64,000 nt of DNA from Anaerolineaceae bacterium. Lineage in GTDB: Bacteria; Chloroflexota; Anaerolineae; Promineifilales; Promineifilaceae. Location of the stretch: assembly GCA_002699125.1 (NCBI GenBank), contig PABI01000086.1, positions 25,317 to 89,316 on the forward strand. Reading direction: 5' to 3'. Of this stretch, positions 8,212 through 15,817 are shown one piece after another. The notes below the pieces were generated by a model. The model was given only the letters and a program-made list of their open reading frames with translations, ran no database searches and was not told the origin of the DNA. Made by a program: the position numbers and the translations under genes. Every line of letters begins with the position of its first letter. Position 1 is the stretch's first letter.

Positions 8212-9549
8212 ATGACCTCATTCAATGAAAATGCAGCCTATAATTTAAAGGTTGTTGTCAACGAAACAAGCATAAAGCCAGATACGCTGCGCGCCTGGGA
8301 GCGTCGTTACGGATTGCCCGCTCCAAGTCGTACTTCTGGCGGACACCGTCTCTATTCAGACAAAGATATTGCCACCATCAAATGGCTGATGGCTCGCCAG
8401 GGGGAAGGGTTGAGCATCAGCCGGGCTGTGAAGCTGTGGCACAGCCTGGAAGCAGAAGGCAAATCACCGCTGCGCGTGCCTGAATACCAGGAAAATAGTC
8501 AACCGACAGTAAAAACATTGGCCACGACCAAGATAGATGACATGCGAACCGCCTGGATTGAAGCCTGTCTTAATTTTGATGAGGCATCTGCTGAATATAT
8601 CTTGACCCAGGCATTTGCTTTGTACCAACCAGAAACGGTTCTGACCCAGCTTTTGCAAAAAGGGTTAGCCAAAATTGGTGAGCTGTGGTTCAAAGATGAG
8701 GTTTCTGTGCAGCAAGAGCATTTTGCCTCAGCATTGGCCATGCGCCGCCTTAACAGCCTGCTGGCCGCATCTCCCGCGCCCACCCGCTCCGGCCGCATCC
8801 TTATTGGCTGCCCGCCCCATGAAGACCACACTTTTGCCCCGTTGGCCCTTACTATTTTGCTGCGCTATCGTGGCTGGGAGATGATCTATTTGGGGGCGAA
8901 CGTGCCATTAAGCCGCTTTGTGGGCACCGTTGAGTCGATTAAACCTGATTTAATTATTTTAACGGCGCAGCAGCTGTTTACGGCCGCAAAATTATTTGAG
9001 GTCGCTAAAACAGTTTCTGAGGAACAAAATGTGAAGCTGGCGTTTGGCGGCCGTATTTTTAGCATCGTGCCCCGCTTGCGCCATCGCATCCCGGGTTATT
9101 TTCTTGGGGAAACAATAGAAGAAGCCACCGAAATTGTTGATCGGCTGCTGACGTTTTCTGTTCCTGTACCGGCCACAGAAAATGTTCCCGATTTTTATCG
9201 CGAGGCGCTGACTGCTTTCCGTGAAAATCAGGCGCTCATCGAAGCGGCCGCATGGAATTCACTGAAGTCTGGCGGACTTCCTTACGAACATTACACCAAC
9301 GCCAATTTGCACCTTTCGCGGGATATTTATGCCGCATTGACGTTTGGCGATATTGAATTTTTGGGTGCCGAGATTGCCTGGGTAGAAAAGCTGCTGCTTA
9401 ATTACAGTATGCCGGTTGAGATGCTGCAACATTATCTGCACGCGTATCATCAGGCGGCCGAAGAATTTTTGACCGGTCCGGCGGAGCTGGTTGTTGATTG
9501 GCTGGCAGAAGCTGAGCGCAATCTTGCCCTGGTTACCGATTCTGACTGA
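8212..9549 (+). CDS. MerR-type, cobalamin-binding (CarH/LitR-like) light-responsive regulator
   Basis: A 445-residue regulator. Residues 11-80 form a MerR winged helix (KPDTLRAWERRYGLP, SGGHRLYSDKDI). Residues about 110-185 form a helical cobalamin-cap domain with the W-x9-EH signature (W159, E169, H170) that in CarH proteins senses light through adenosylcobalamin. A Rossmann B12-binding domain follows, with EDH (204-206) as the probable lower-ligand site, 36 residues after H170 as in CarH. A C-terminal extension of about 130 residues is not recognised. Known family members repress carotenoid or photolyase genes in the dark and release DNA in light. ATG 8212 is preferred over GTG 8197. The photolyase gene begins 30 bases after the stop. 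Confidence 0.88.
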   Translation: MTSFNENAAYNLKVVVNETSIKPDTLRAWERRYGLPAPSRTSGGHRLYSDKDIATIKWLMARQGEGLSISRAVKLWHSLEAEGKSPLRVPEYQENSQPTVKTLATTKIDDMRTAWIEACLNFDEASAEYILTQAFALYQPETVLTQLLQKGLAKIGELWFKDEVSVQQEHFASALAMRRLNSLLAASPAPTRSGRILIGCPPHEDHTFAPLALTILLRYRGWEMIYLGANVPLSRFVGTVESIKPDLIILTAQQLFTAAKLFEVAKTVSEEQNVKLAFGGRIFSIVPRLRHRIPGYFLGETIEEATEIVDRLLTFSVPVPATENVPDFYREALTAFRENQALIEAAAWNSLKSGGLPYEHYTNANLHLSRDIYAALTFGDIEFLGAEIAWVEKLLLNYSMPVEMLQHYLHAYHQAAEEFLTGPAELVVDWLAEAERNLALVTDSD

Positions 9550-9579
9550 TAGTCAGGTTTTATCGTCAAAGGATATGCT

Positions 9580-10992
9580 ATGAAAACGGCCGTCTGGTGG
9601 ATTCGCCGTGATTTGCGCCTGACAGATAACCAGGCGCTGGCGGCTGCGCGTCAGGCGGCTGAGCAGGTGATTCCCCTTTTTATTGTTGATCCCTTTTTTG
9701 AGAAAAGCGAGTACACAGGCCGGAAGCGCCGGTTTTTTTTATGGGGCGGATTGCACCAGCTGGATGTCGCTTTGCGCCAGCGCGGCAGCCGCCTGATTGT
9801 GAGATACGGCCGTCCCCAGGAAATGCTGGCTAAAATTTTGGAGGAAGGCAAAGCTGAAGCCATCTTTGCCGAGGAAGATTTCACCAGCTATGCGCGCCGC
9901 CGCGACAGCCAGATTGCCGAATCGTTGCCGCTCCACCTGGAAGCGGGCGTGGTGGTGCATCCGCCTGGCACGGTGCTCAAACAGGATGGCGATCCATATA
10001 CGGTATTCACGCCGTTTAAGAAAAATGCCTGGCTGGAACGGCCGTTACCGCAACAATCCTCCATTTTACCTGCCCCCAACACGATCAATACGCCAAAATC
10101 AATTCAATCCGACGCGCTGCCCGGCGAACTTGAACTGCCCGAGGACGTGCTGTTTCCTCCGGGCGAGGCAGAAGCCCAGCGGCGCTTGCAATATTTCGCT
10201 CGAAACGGCATCGATCAGTATGCGCAGGACCGGGATACCGTTGCCCTCAACGGCACGTCGCAGCTGTCGCCCTACCTGCGTTTTGGCATGATTTCGGTGC
10301 GGCAAGCGGTGGTTACGGCCGTTACCTGCATGAAAAACGCCAGCAGCAAGGAGGCTCGCAAAGGAGCCGAAACGTGGCTAAGTGAACTAATCTGGCGCGA
10401 ATTTTATGTACACATTTTGTACCATTTTCCCCATGTGCTGCACCGCAGCTTTCGCCCAGAATACGACGAGATCAAATGGCGCAATGATGAAGATGAGTTT
10501 GCGGCGTGGTGTAACGGCCGTACCGGTTACCCACTCGTCGATGCCGCCATGCGCCAGCTAACCACCACTGGCTGGATGCACAACCGGGCACGGATGGTTG
10601 TCGCTTCGTTTTTGGTAAAAGATTTGCTGATTGATTGGCGCTGGGGGGAGAAATTTTTCATGCAGCATCTGGTTGATGGCGATCCGGCGGCCAATAACGG
10701 CGGCTGGCAGTGGACCGCCGGCACGGGCACCGACGCCGCACCTTACTTCCGCATCTTCAACCCTACCTCTCAGGCCAAAAAACATGACCCTGAGGGCGAG
10801 TTTATTCGCCGCTGGCTGCCCGAACTGGGCGACGTGCCTGACGACTACATCCACGAACCGTGGGAGATGCCGCCCCTGGTCCAAAAATCAGCCAATTGCC
10901 AGATTGGCGAAGATTATCCGGCACCTATCGTAAACCATCACAAAGCGCGGGATTGGACGCTAGCCGCCTACAAAAACGCCCGCGAAGCATAA
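9580..10992 (+). CDS. phr: deoxyribodipyrimidine photolyase (class I cryptochrome/photolyase)
   Basis: A 470-residue flavoprotein that repairs cyclobutane pyrimidine dimers using blue light. It has the N-terminal antenna-binding Rossmann domain (WIRRDLRLTDN at about 7-17) and the C-terminal FAD-binding domain with WLSELIWREFY, GRTGYPLVDAAMRQL, GWMHNRARM and NNGGWQWTAGTGTDAAPYFRI, all diagnostic for CPD photolyases. AAAGGA lies just before the ATG. It is the second gene of the operon with the CarH-like regulator, which fits light-induced expression of DNA repair. Confidence 0.96.
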   Translation: MKTAVWWIRRDLRLTDNQALAAARQAAEQVIPLFIVDPFFEKSEYTGRKRRFFLWGGLHQLDVALRQRGSRLIVRYGRPQEMLAKILEEGKAEAIFAEEDFTSYARRRDSQIAESLPLHLEAGVVVHPPGTVLKQDGDPYTVFTPFKKNAWLERPLPQQSSILPAPNTINTPKSIQSDALPGELELPEDVLFPPGEAEAQRRLQYFARNGIDQYAQDRDTVALNGTSQLSPYLRFGMISVRQAVVTAVTCMKNASSKEARKGAETWLSELIWREFYVHILYHFPHVLHRSFRPEYDEIKWRNDEDEFAAWCNGRTGYPLVDAAMRQLTTTGWMHNRARMVVASFLVKDLLIDWRWGEKFFMQHLVDGDPAANNGGWQWTAGTGTDAAPYFRIFNPTSQAKKHDPEGEFIRRWLPELGDVPDDYIHEPWEMPPLVQKSANCQIGEDYPAPIVNHHKARDWTLAAYKNAREA

Positions 10993-11062
10993 GGACGTAA
11001 TAGATAACTTCGGTTTCTTTGTGCAGCTCTGTGTTTCCTCTGCGTAACTCTGTGTTCCGCTT
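10993..11062. repeat. interspersed repeat between convergent genes
   Basis: The spacer between phr and the last gene of the ubiquitin-like operon carries CAGAG/CTCTGCG words (the reverse strand reads ACACAGAGTTACGCAGAGG) of the same family as those at 1650 and 36970. No clear terminator hairpin was seen. Confidence 0.45.
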
Positions 11063-11542
11063 TTATAACGCAAGAAGAAGAACAATTTGGGGCAATACGA
11101 GGCCAGCTTCGGGAACGCGGTATTGCCAGCCTAGCACTTCCAGCATGATGTAGTCGGCAATGGCCCACAGCCCAAAACAGCCAATTGAAAAGAAGATAAT
11201 GGCAATGGCAATACCCACCAGCAGGCAACCTTGCCCGCAGCCAAACCGGTTGGCGGTGCGTTGAATACGGCCGTTTACATTGGCATCTGGTTCTGGATTT
11301 GGGGGTGAATTTCTTGGTGGTGCAGCTTCCCTGGCAGCTGATTCCGTTTCGATTTCCCCCTGTCCACGACAGCCGTAGGCGGCACACTTGTTGCCATGTG
11401 CCCGCCAGCAGTGGGTGTGGTGGCGGCTGCTGTCTTCCGGGCAAACCACAATTTCATCCCCCGGCGCAAATGGATTTTTGCACAGAACACATTCGTCGCC
11501 CAAAAACGGGGATTGTTTGGTGATGGTAATGGGGGAGAGCAT
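11063..11542 (-). CDS. membrane-anchored prokaryotic RING-type protein (candidate E3), RING-A
   Basis: A 159-residue protein. Residues 18-58 form a RING-like zinc domain spaced C18-x2-C21-x12-C34-x2-D37-x4-H42-x2-C45-x7-C53-x4-C58; the second half aligns exactly with the neighbouring RING protein except that Asp37 replaces a Cys (Asp can bind zinc). A polar linker (60-100) leads to a strong transmembrane region at about 107-135. The N-terminus carries SPITIT (3-8), like the motif in its neighbours. It is the last gene of the ubiquitin-like operon; a role as a membrane-bound E3 ligase or target adaptor is inference. No clear ribosome binding site precedes the ATG. Confidence 0.8.
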   Translation of the reverse strand: MLSPITITKQSPFLGDECVLCKNPFAPGDEIVVCPEDSSRHHTHCWRAHGNKCAAYGCRGQGEIETESAAREAAPPRNSPPNPEPDANVNGRIQRTANRFGCGQGCLLVGIAIAIIFFSIGCFGLWAIADYIMLEVLGWQYRVPEAGLVLPQIVLLLAL

Positions 11543-11549
11543 GGGGAAG

Positions 11550-11602
11550 AGATTGGAGATTTGAGATTGGAAATTAATCTCTAATCTCCAGTCTCCAATC
11601 TC
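11550..11602. repeat. AT-rich inverted phrase repeat in operon spacer
   Basis: The spacer between the two RING genes consists of GGAGATT/GAGATTGGA words followed by their reverse complements (AATCTC, TCCAATCTCC), giving a long imperfect hairpin. Confidence 0.6.
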
Positions 11603-11605
11603 CTT

Positions 11606-12028
11606 TTAACCAATTCTGATTTGGTCTAAAAGCCACTTGAAAAGACGTTGCAACAAACTGGGTCGACGCAACTGCTCCACCTGGCGGCGCTGTTCTTCTT
11701 TGAGCCGTTTTGTCTGAGCGGAACGGCCGTTGGCTGATGGCCGTGGCAAATCTGTATACTTTATGCTTAAAACCGGACTGACAGGTGTGCCATAAATTTT
11801 GAATTTGTCGTGGGCACAGCCCAGCACAGCACACTTGCCGCCACCCTGTTCCCAGCATACCTTATGGTAGAGCGTACCGCATTTGGCACAGATGACCGGC
11901 TGTAATTCCCGGTCTTCAACAAACTTCTCCACCGGATTGGCGCAAATGGGACAATGCAGGCTCAGTTGATTGGCCTCCTGAATGTCGTTATTCGTAATGG
12001 TGAGGGGGGGCATTTCCTGTTCGTCCAT
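11606..12028 (-). CDS. prokaryotic RING-type protein (candidate E3), RING-B
   Basis: A 140-residue protein with a complete eight-ligand cross-brace: C26-x2-C29-x17-C47-x2-C50-x4-H55-x2-C58-x7-C66-x4-C71, in the context YHKVCWEQGGGKC typical of Prok-RING families described beside bacterial E1/E2/Ubl genes. The N-terminus holds PLTITNNDIQEANQ (8-21), of which ten of fourteen residues recur in the 399-residue protein of this operon. The C-terminal 60 residues are basic and helical, ending RLFKWLLDQIRIG, possibly amphipathic. A substrate-recruiting E3 role is inferred from domain and context. Confidence 0.85.
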   Translation of the reverse strand: MDEQEMPPLTITNNDIQEANQLSLHCPICANPVEKFVEDRELQPVICAKCGTLYHKVCWEQGGGKCAVLGCAHDKFKIYGTPVSPVLSIKYTDLPRPSANGRSAQTKRLKEEQRRQVEQLRRPSLLQRLFKWLLDQIRIG

Positions 12029-12029
12029 T

Positions 12030-12155
12030 TTTCAGTAATCAATCTTTCGTTACGGGCATTATACACTTACGGTAATCAGTTGTCAGTAATTAGTAAACAG
12101 TACTTAATCTATATCACCGACTGATTACTGAACACAGTTCACTGATTACTGAAAA
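12030..12155. repeat. CAGTAATCAGT-type phrase repeats in operon spacer
   Basis: The spacer between RING-B and JAMM-2 is filled with variants of CAGTAATCAG and its complement CTGATTACTG (e.g. near 12033, 12074, 12120, 12142). Related words recur at 36517-36575. They can form hairpins, but no gene is present. Confidence 0.6.
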
Positions 12156-13382
12156 TTACCAGCTGCCAGCGGCCCATTCTGGCCAGTAAAAACTGTGCCG
12201 GGAAACCTGCGTTTTCTCCCGATTCCAACTAAAAAAGCCGCTGGTTTGGGCGCGAGGATCCAGTACGTAGGCCACGTGCCAGATCTGCGTAAAAAAGTTC
12301 TGGTGTATGAATAAATCCATCCCTGACAAAAAGATGCCAAAGCCGGGATGGGTATGGTACCAGCCGACGATTACGGCCGTTTCATCCGGGTACCGTTCGT
12401 GCAGCTTGTCGGTCATGTAGCGCCAGCTTTCTGGCGTATAGGTCACGCTGGCACCATGCATCACCGTGTGTTTGGCGATGATCGTATCCAAGATGTGCAC
12501 CCGGTAACGGCCGTCTGGCTGTTTTTCCGGGCGCGGGCCAATGAGCACCCCGGCTACTTCCCGATTCATGCTGCTGAGGGCGTGCGCCTGAGCCGCACGC
12601 AGGGCAGGCTCCTCAATGGTAATGTCCACGGCCGCAGGCGTCGGATCGCCTGACGGTAGATGTCGCCCGGCAATGCGCACCCGGGCCCGGCTGGGGGCAA
12701 TGACCGTATCAGTCGTTTCCGTGTCGGGCGGCGCTTCACGCTCCTCGTGTACCGGTTCTGGCTCAGAGACGATGATGCCATCAAACTCATCCTCTGTCTG
12801 GGCAACGGGCGCCGGTTCAGGCATTGGCTCGGGTTCTTGTTCAGGTTCAACGGCCGTATCTGCCAAAGCTTCTTCTTCAGCCACAACGGGTTCCACGGCT
12901 TCCGTTTCGACCGCGGCTGCCTCTGGTGCCTCATCTATTTGGGCGGAAACCGCAGACTCTGCTTCGGCCACTTCTTCTGCTGGCGGCTCTTCAACCACCG
13001 CTGCGACGGCCTGTTCTGGGTGACTCAATTCAGGTGCGCTGGTGGAAGCGGCCGTTTCTACCACCATTTTTGCCAGCCATTCCCGCGATGGGGCAACCGG
13101 TTCACCGGTGGCATCTACGACGTCCATAGCCATCTGCACGGTGCTGTCTTTGGCTAAATCGACCAGCTTGATTTCACGATATGTTTGCCACACCTCTGCT
13201 TCTAGCTGGTCAGCAAAGGCCTGCAATTCAGCCAGCGTGCATTCATGCAGCGTTTTGTGGCTGTCATCCAGCTGCACCAGCTCGGTGGGTGTTAGGCGGA
13301 TATTAGCAGAAACGGCCGTTTCATGGCCCGGTAAATGAATTTGAATAATCGCCACGTAATGTGTCGTTGTTGTCTCTGTCAT
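12156..13382 (-). CDS. JAMM/MPN-type isopeptidase with acidic linker (JAMM-2)
   Basis: A 408-residue protein. An N-terminal domain of about 110 residues is unrecognised. Residues about 125-225 are a low-complexity Glu/Pro/Ala linker. Residues 250-400 form a JAMM (JAB1/MPN+) zinc protease with Glu275 in REVAGVLIG and a complete H-x-H-x7-S-x2-D motif (H343, H345, S353, D356). JAMM proteases cleave ubiquitin-like proteins from conjugates. The linker and the entry to the JAMM domain carry hydrophobic-acidic segments (GIIVSEPE, DITIEEP) resembling Ubl-interacting motifs. It lies between JAMM-1 and RING-B in the ubiquitin-like operon. Deconjugation, rather than precursor trimming, is the likelier job because the Ubl already ends in Gly. 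Confidence 0.9.
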   Translation of the reverse strand: MTETTTTHYVAIIQIHLPGHETAVSANIRLTPTELVQLDDSHKTLHECTLAELQAFADQLEAEVWQTYREIKLVDLAKDSTVQMAMDVVDATGEPVAPSREWLAKMVVETAASTSAPELSHPEQAVAAVVEEPPAEEVAEAESAVSAQIDEAPEAAAVETEAVEPVVAEEEALADTAVEPEQEPEPMPEPAPVAQTEDEFDGIIVSEPEPVHEEREAPPDTETTDTVIAPSRARVRIAGRHLPSGDPTPAAVDITIEEPALRAAQAHALSSMNREVAGVLIGPRPEKQPDGRYRVHILDTIIAKHTVMHGASVTYTPESWRYMTDKLHERYPDETAVIVGWYHTHPGFGIFLSGMDLFIHQNFFTQIWHVAYVLDPRAQTSGFFSWNREKTQVSRHSFYWPEWAAGSW

Positions 13383-13501
13383 ATATTTTAAGATCCCAAA
13401 AAAATAGAACGCTGATTTACCTGATTACCCTGATTGAAAATCAAAAGATCAGGCAAATGTCGCCAGGCGACCGCTTCGCGTACAGGGTGGTCTGCGTACT
13501 A
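13383..13501. repeat. spacer with interspersed repeat fragment
   Basis: The spacer between the two JAMM genes contains CTGATT-type words and GGCGACCGCTTCGCGTACAG, a 20-base segment found again at 36541-36560 upstream of the DUF4342 gene. The element looks like a short dispersed repeat. Confidence 0.6.
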
Positions 13502-14722
13502 TTAAGGAAGTAGTTCCACAGCAATGTTACAGCTGGTTACGCCGGGTAGGGGGATGTTTTGCCGATCAACGGCCGTTAGCCGCAGTTCATAACGGCCAAA
13601 GGGCAGTTCACTGGTATCCCATTTGGTTAGCAAGCCCAAATCGGTTTGGCGGCGCTGTACGCCCGCCAGCTCCCAAAGCTCACCCCCGGCTGGTCTATAT
13701 TCGATCTGGTAGCGGGCGGCATCTGGGTGAACGGCCGTGCCAAAAATGGCCACATCGTCTTCCCGCGTTACACGACTTTCTGCCACTGGAGCCACAATGC
13801 GCAGCTGCGGATCAGCACAGCTTACCGCATTGATTGATGTTTCATCTGCCAGGCTGGCCACGACGCTTTCTAAACTGTTTACCTGCCTGCTGAGCGCCAC
13901 CACCCAGCCAAAAAGCAAAAAAAACCCCAGGACAAATCCTAGAATTCCCAGCATGGTGCCATTGGACAAAGCAATACTTTGTCCGGACCCATAGGTGGCG
14001 TGAATCAACCCGGCTTCATCTACACCAGCCTCATACGAAGCGTAGAATTGTTCCGTGGCGCGCGTATGCCACACTTCAGTTTTGGCCACGCGCCAGGGGG
14101 CAAGCGGTTTGGCTTGCACATCCAGCTGTTCATAATAACCAGCGATGGGGGCGAGTGTGCCTTCTTGCCAGCCAAAGTAACTGGCCTCGTTGCCTAAAGG
14201 GTCAACCACCAGCCCCACATGCCACGGTAAGGTGAAAGCGGCCGTATGCACAACCACATCATCACTGGAGTAAAAAACACCCAGGCCAGGGTGGGTATGG
14301 AACCAGCCTACAATCTCCAAATCGGGATATTTTGTGGCCTTTTCATGGTGAATCTGGCTCCAGGCGTCGGCGGTGAAGGTGAAGTGGATGGGTCCATGAT
14401 CATCATTGCGGGCGGGTAGGGCGGCAATGACGTCTAACATAAGTCGTTCGCCGTCACGGTAGGCGTGGCCCAGCAAAACACCACCCAGCTCCGAGCGCAG
14501 ATTGCTAATGCTGTGCGCCCGAATCTGGCTAAACGCCTGCTGCCGATGGCTCACCACCACCTGATTGGCTGCCGGTGACTGGCCATGCAGGTAGGTGTTG
14601 GTCATTAGTTCGGCCAACGGCCGTTCTGGTAAACTGTCAATTTCGGGCTGGCCAATCATAGGTTCGGTTTCTTCTGGATGGCGGGTGGAACGGCCGTTAG
14701 AGAATGTTGATGCCGAGTTCAT
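13502..14722 (-). CDS. membrane-anchored JAMM/MPN-type isopeptidase (JAMM-1)
   Basis: A 406-residue protein. The JAMM domain spans about 50-200, with Glu78 (SELGGVLLG) and a complete H-x-H-x7-S-x2-D motif (H142, H144, S152, D155). A single transmembrane helix lies at about 257-276, followed by a C-terminal domain of about 120 residues that looks like an Ig-like beta-sandwich. The catalytic domain is therefore likely on one face of the membrane and the sandwich on the other. The start is ATG 14722, preceded by GGGGAGGAA, and it overlaps the E2 gene by 26 bases (an in-frame ATG at 14746 lacks a good site). The overlap ties protease production to E2 production. Confidence 0.9.
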   Translation of the reverse strand: MNSASTFSNGRSTRHPEETEPMIGQPEIDSLPERPLAELMTNTYLHGQSPAANQVVVSHRQQAFSQIRAHSISNLRSELGGVLLGHAYRDGERLMLDVIAALPARNDDHGPIHFTFTADAWSQIHHEKATKYPDLEIVGWFHTHPGLGVFYSSDDVVVHTAAFTLPWHVGLVVDPLGNEASYFGWQEGTLAPIAGYYEQLDVQAKPLAPWRVAKTEVWHTRATEQFYASYEAGVDEAGLIHATYGSGQSIALSNGTMLGILGFVLGFFLLFGWVVALSRQVNSLESVVASLADETSINAVSCADPQLRIVAPVAESRVTREDDVAIFGTAVHPDAARYQIEYRPAGGELWELAGVQRRQTDLGLLTKWDTSELPFGRYELRLTAVDRQNIPLPGVTSCNIAVELLP

Positions 14723-15230
14723 CCGATTCTTCCTCCCCAAGCACAATCAAATCCTCCAGCGACTGACCTTTTAAACTGCGTCGGTCGATGGGGAATATCT
14801 GCTTGTGTCGCAGCGCCCAGGCAGCTGCCTTCGAGTTCATCGGGTCCTTGGGGTCAAAATTCTTGTATTGGATCATCTCACCCAAAGTGAGCAGCAGTTC
14901 ATCCAAGGTTTTGGCAGGCCACCACGCCCCGATACATACCGCCCCTGTGACATGAATGTTGGGGTGGAAGATAGGCGTGAGCCATTTTAGCTGTGGCTGC
15001 TTTAGCGGATATTCTGCATGAAGGTAAACACTCACCTCATGCTTTTCCCGCAGCTGCGGCTTGCCCGCAGAATTAATCTTTTCCACACCTTTACAGGTGA
15101 ACTGGATCAAATATTTTTCAACCGGATCACCTTCGGTGGTAAGAATATGGATAAACTCGCTGCGATTAACCAGCGCCCGAATCCGCTCATGGTCGTTGCG
15201 CAATCTGGTTTCACGAATATCAAAGGACAT
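14697..15230 (-). CDS. E2-like ubiquitin-conjugating enzyme (UBC fold)
   Basis: A 177-residue UBC-fold protein. The core is strikingly eukaryote-like: YPLKQPQLKWLTPIFHPNI with HPN at 89-91, then the active-site Cys99 in AVCIGAWW exactly eight residues after Asn91, followed by a helix-rich segment with DPKDPMNSKAAAWA corresponding to the DPLN-x2-AA motif. It would accept the Ubl as a thioester from the E1 and pass it to a target, helped by a RING protein. GAGGAAA precedes the ATG. A C-terminal tail of about 35 residues is acidic. It is between the Ubl gene and the JAMM-1 gene. Confidence 0.93.
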   Translation of the reverse strand: MSFDIRETRLRNDHERIRALVNRSEFIHILTTEGDPVEKYLIQFTCKGVEKINSAGKPQLREKHEVSVYLHAEYPLKQPQLKWLTPIFHPNIHVTGAVCIGAWWPAKTLDELLLTLGEMIQYKNFDPKDPMNSKAAAWALRHKQIFPIDRRSLKGQSLEDLIVLGEEESDELGINIL

Positions 15231-15320
15231 GGTTTCCTCAAAAAAGGCAAAAAGCGGAAGGATGAAGCCGGAAATGACTTTCCTTCTCGCTTCTCACTTT
15301 TCACTTATTACTTTTTACCA
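15231..15320. repeat. spacer with CACTTTTCACTT-type repeat
   Basis: The spacer between the Ubl and E2 genes contains TCTCACTTTTCACTTATTAC followed by a T-rich stretch; nearly the same words form a hairpin at 63270-63333. It is non-coding. Confidence 0.5.
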
Positions 15321-15587
15321 TCAACCTGCTGTTACTTCAGGGAATAGGCTCAAAATATCATCCTCAACCACGCCGGCGTCAGACAATGATTCGTCGTCAC
15401 TGAGCCGTTTACCGGAGGAACGATGGTCCAGACGATAGGTGATGGGGTTGGCACCCTGGCTGGTGGGGAGTCCCATTTTGCTGACCAGCGCCGGGATTAA
15501 ACGCCGCATTGGTACGTCGTCTGGAAGTTCTACCGGGGTCTTCTTGGAACCGGTGGGATCGTAGATGATTGTTTTTATGCTTGCCAT
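15321..15587 (-). CDS. ubiquitin-like protein (Ubl)
   Basis: An 88-residue beta-grasp-like protein beginning MASIKTIIYDPTGSKKTPVE, with a central helix segment (MRRLIPALVSKMGLP) and an YRLDHRSSGKRLSDDESLSD stretch like the region of ubiquitin or YukD after the helix. It ends FPEVTAG, a C-terminal glycine directly before the stop, so no precursor processing seems needed. The sequence has no Gly-Gly. GGAGG lies ten bases before the ATG. Its position between E1 and E2 genes makes it the probable modifier of the pathway. Confidence 0.87.
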   Translation of the reverse strand: MASIKTIIYDPTGSKKTPVELPDDVPMRRLIPALVSKMGLPTSQGANPITYRLDHRSSGKRLSDDESLSDAGVVEDDILSLFPEVTAG

Positions 15588-15817
15588 TTTATAATAGCCT
15601 CCATTCGTTTTGGTTGAATTGCTTCTCGGGCCACGCGCCTGGTTTGCGGTGGATTTTCGTCAAATCAACTAGATAATACACTTGTTAATACGCAGTTTAT
15701 CGCCAGGGGTTGCAATTTTTAATAGAAACCTTTTTCTGTGGAGAAAGCATCGTCAGATGCGTCCTGGCGACTCCGCTTTGCATTTGAGAATGCTCACTCC
15801 TCGTTCTAAATTTGCAC
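15588..15817. other. spacer between the E1 and Ubl genes
   Basis: These 230 bases are the longest gap in the operon. The reverse strand reads a possible -10 (TATTAT) about 90 bases before the Ubl start but no good -35 was found. A separate promoter for Ubl-E2-JAMM is possible but unsupported. No ORF was accepted. Confidence 0.4.

Noticed and set aside
12616..13157. Plus-strand ORFs of 130-165 codons opposite the JAMM-2 linker
   Set aside because: The low-complexity acidic linker leaves all frames open; no ribosome site or family motif.
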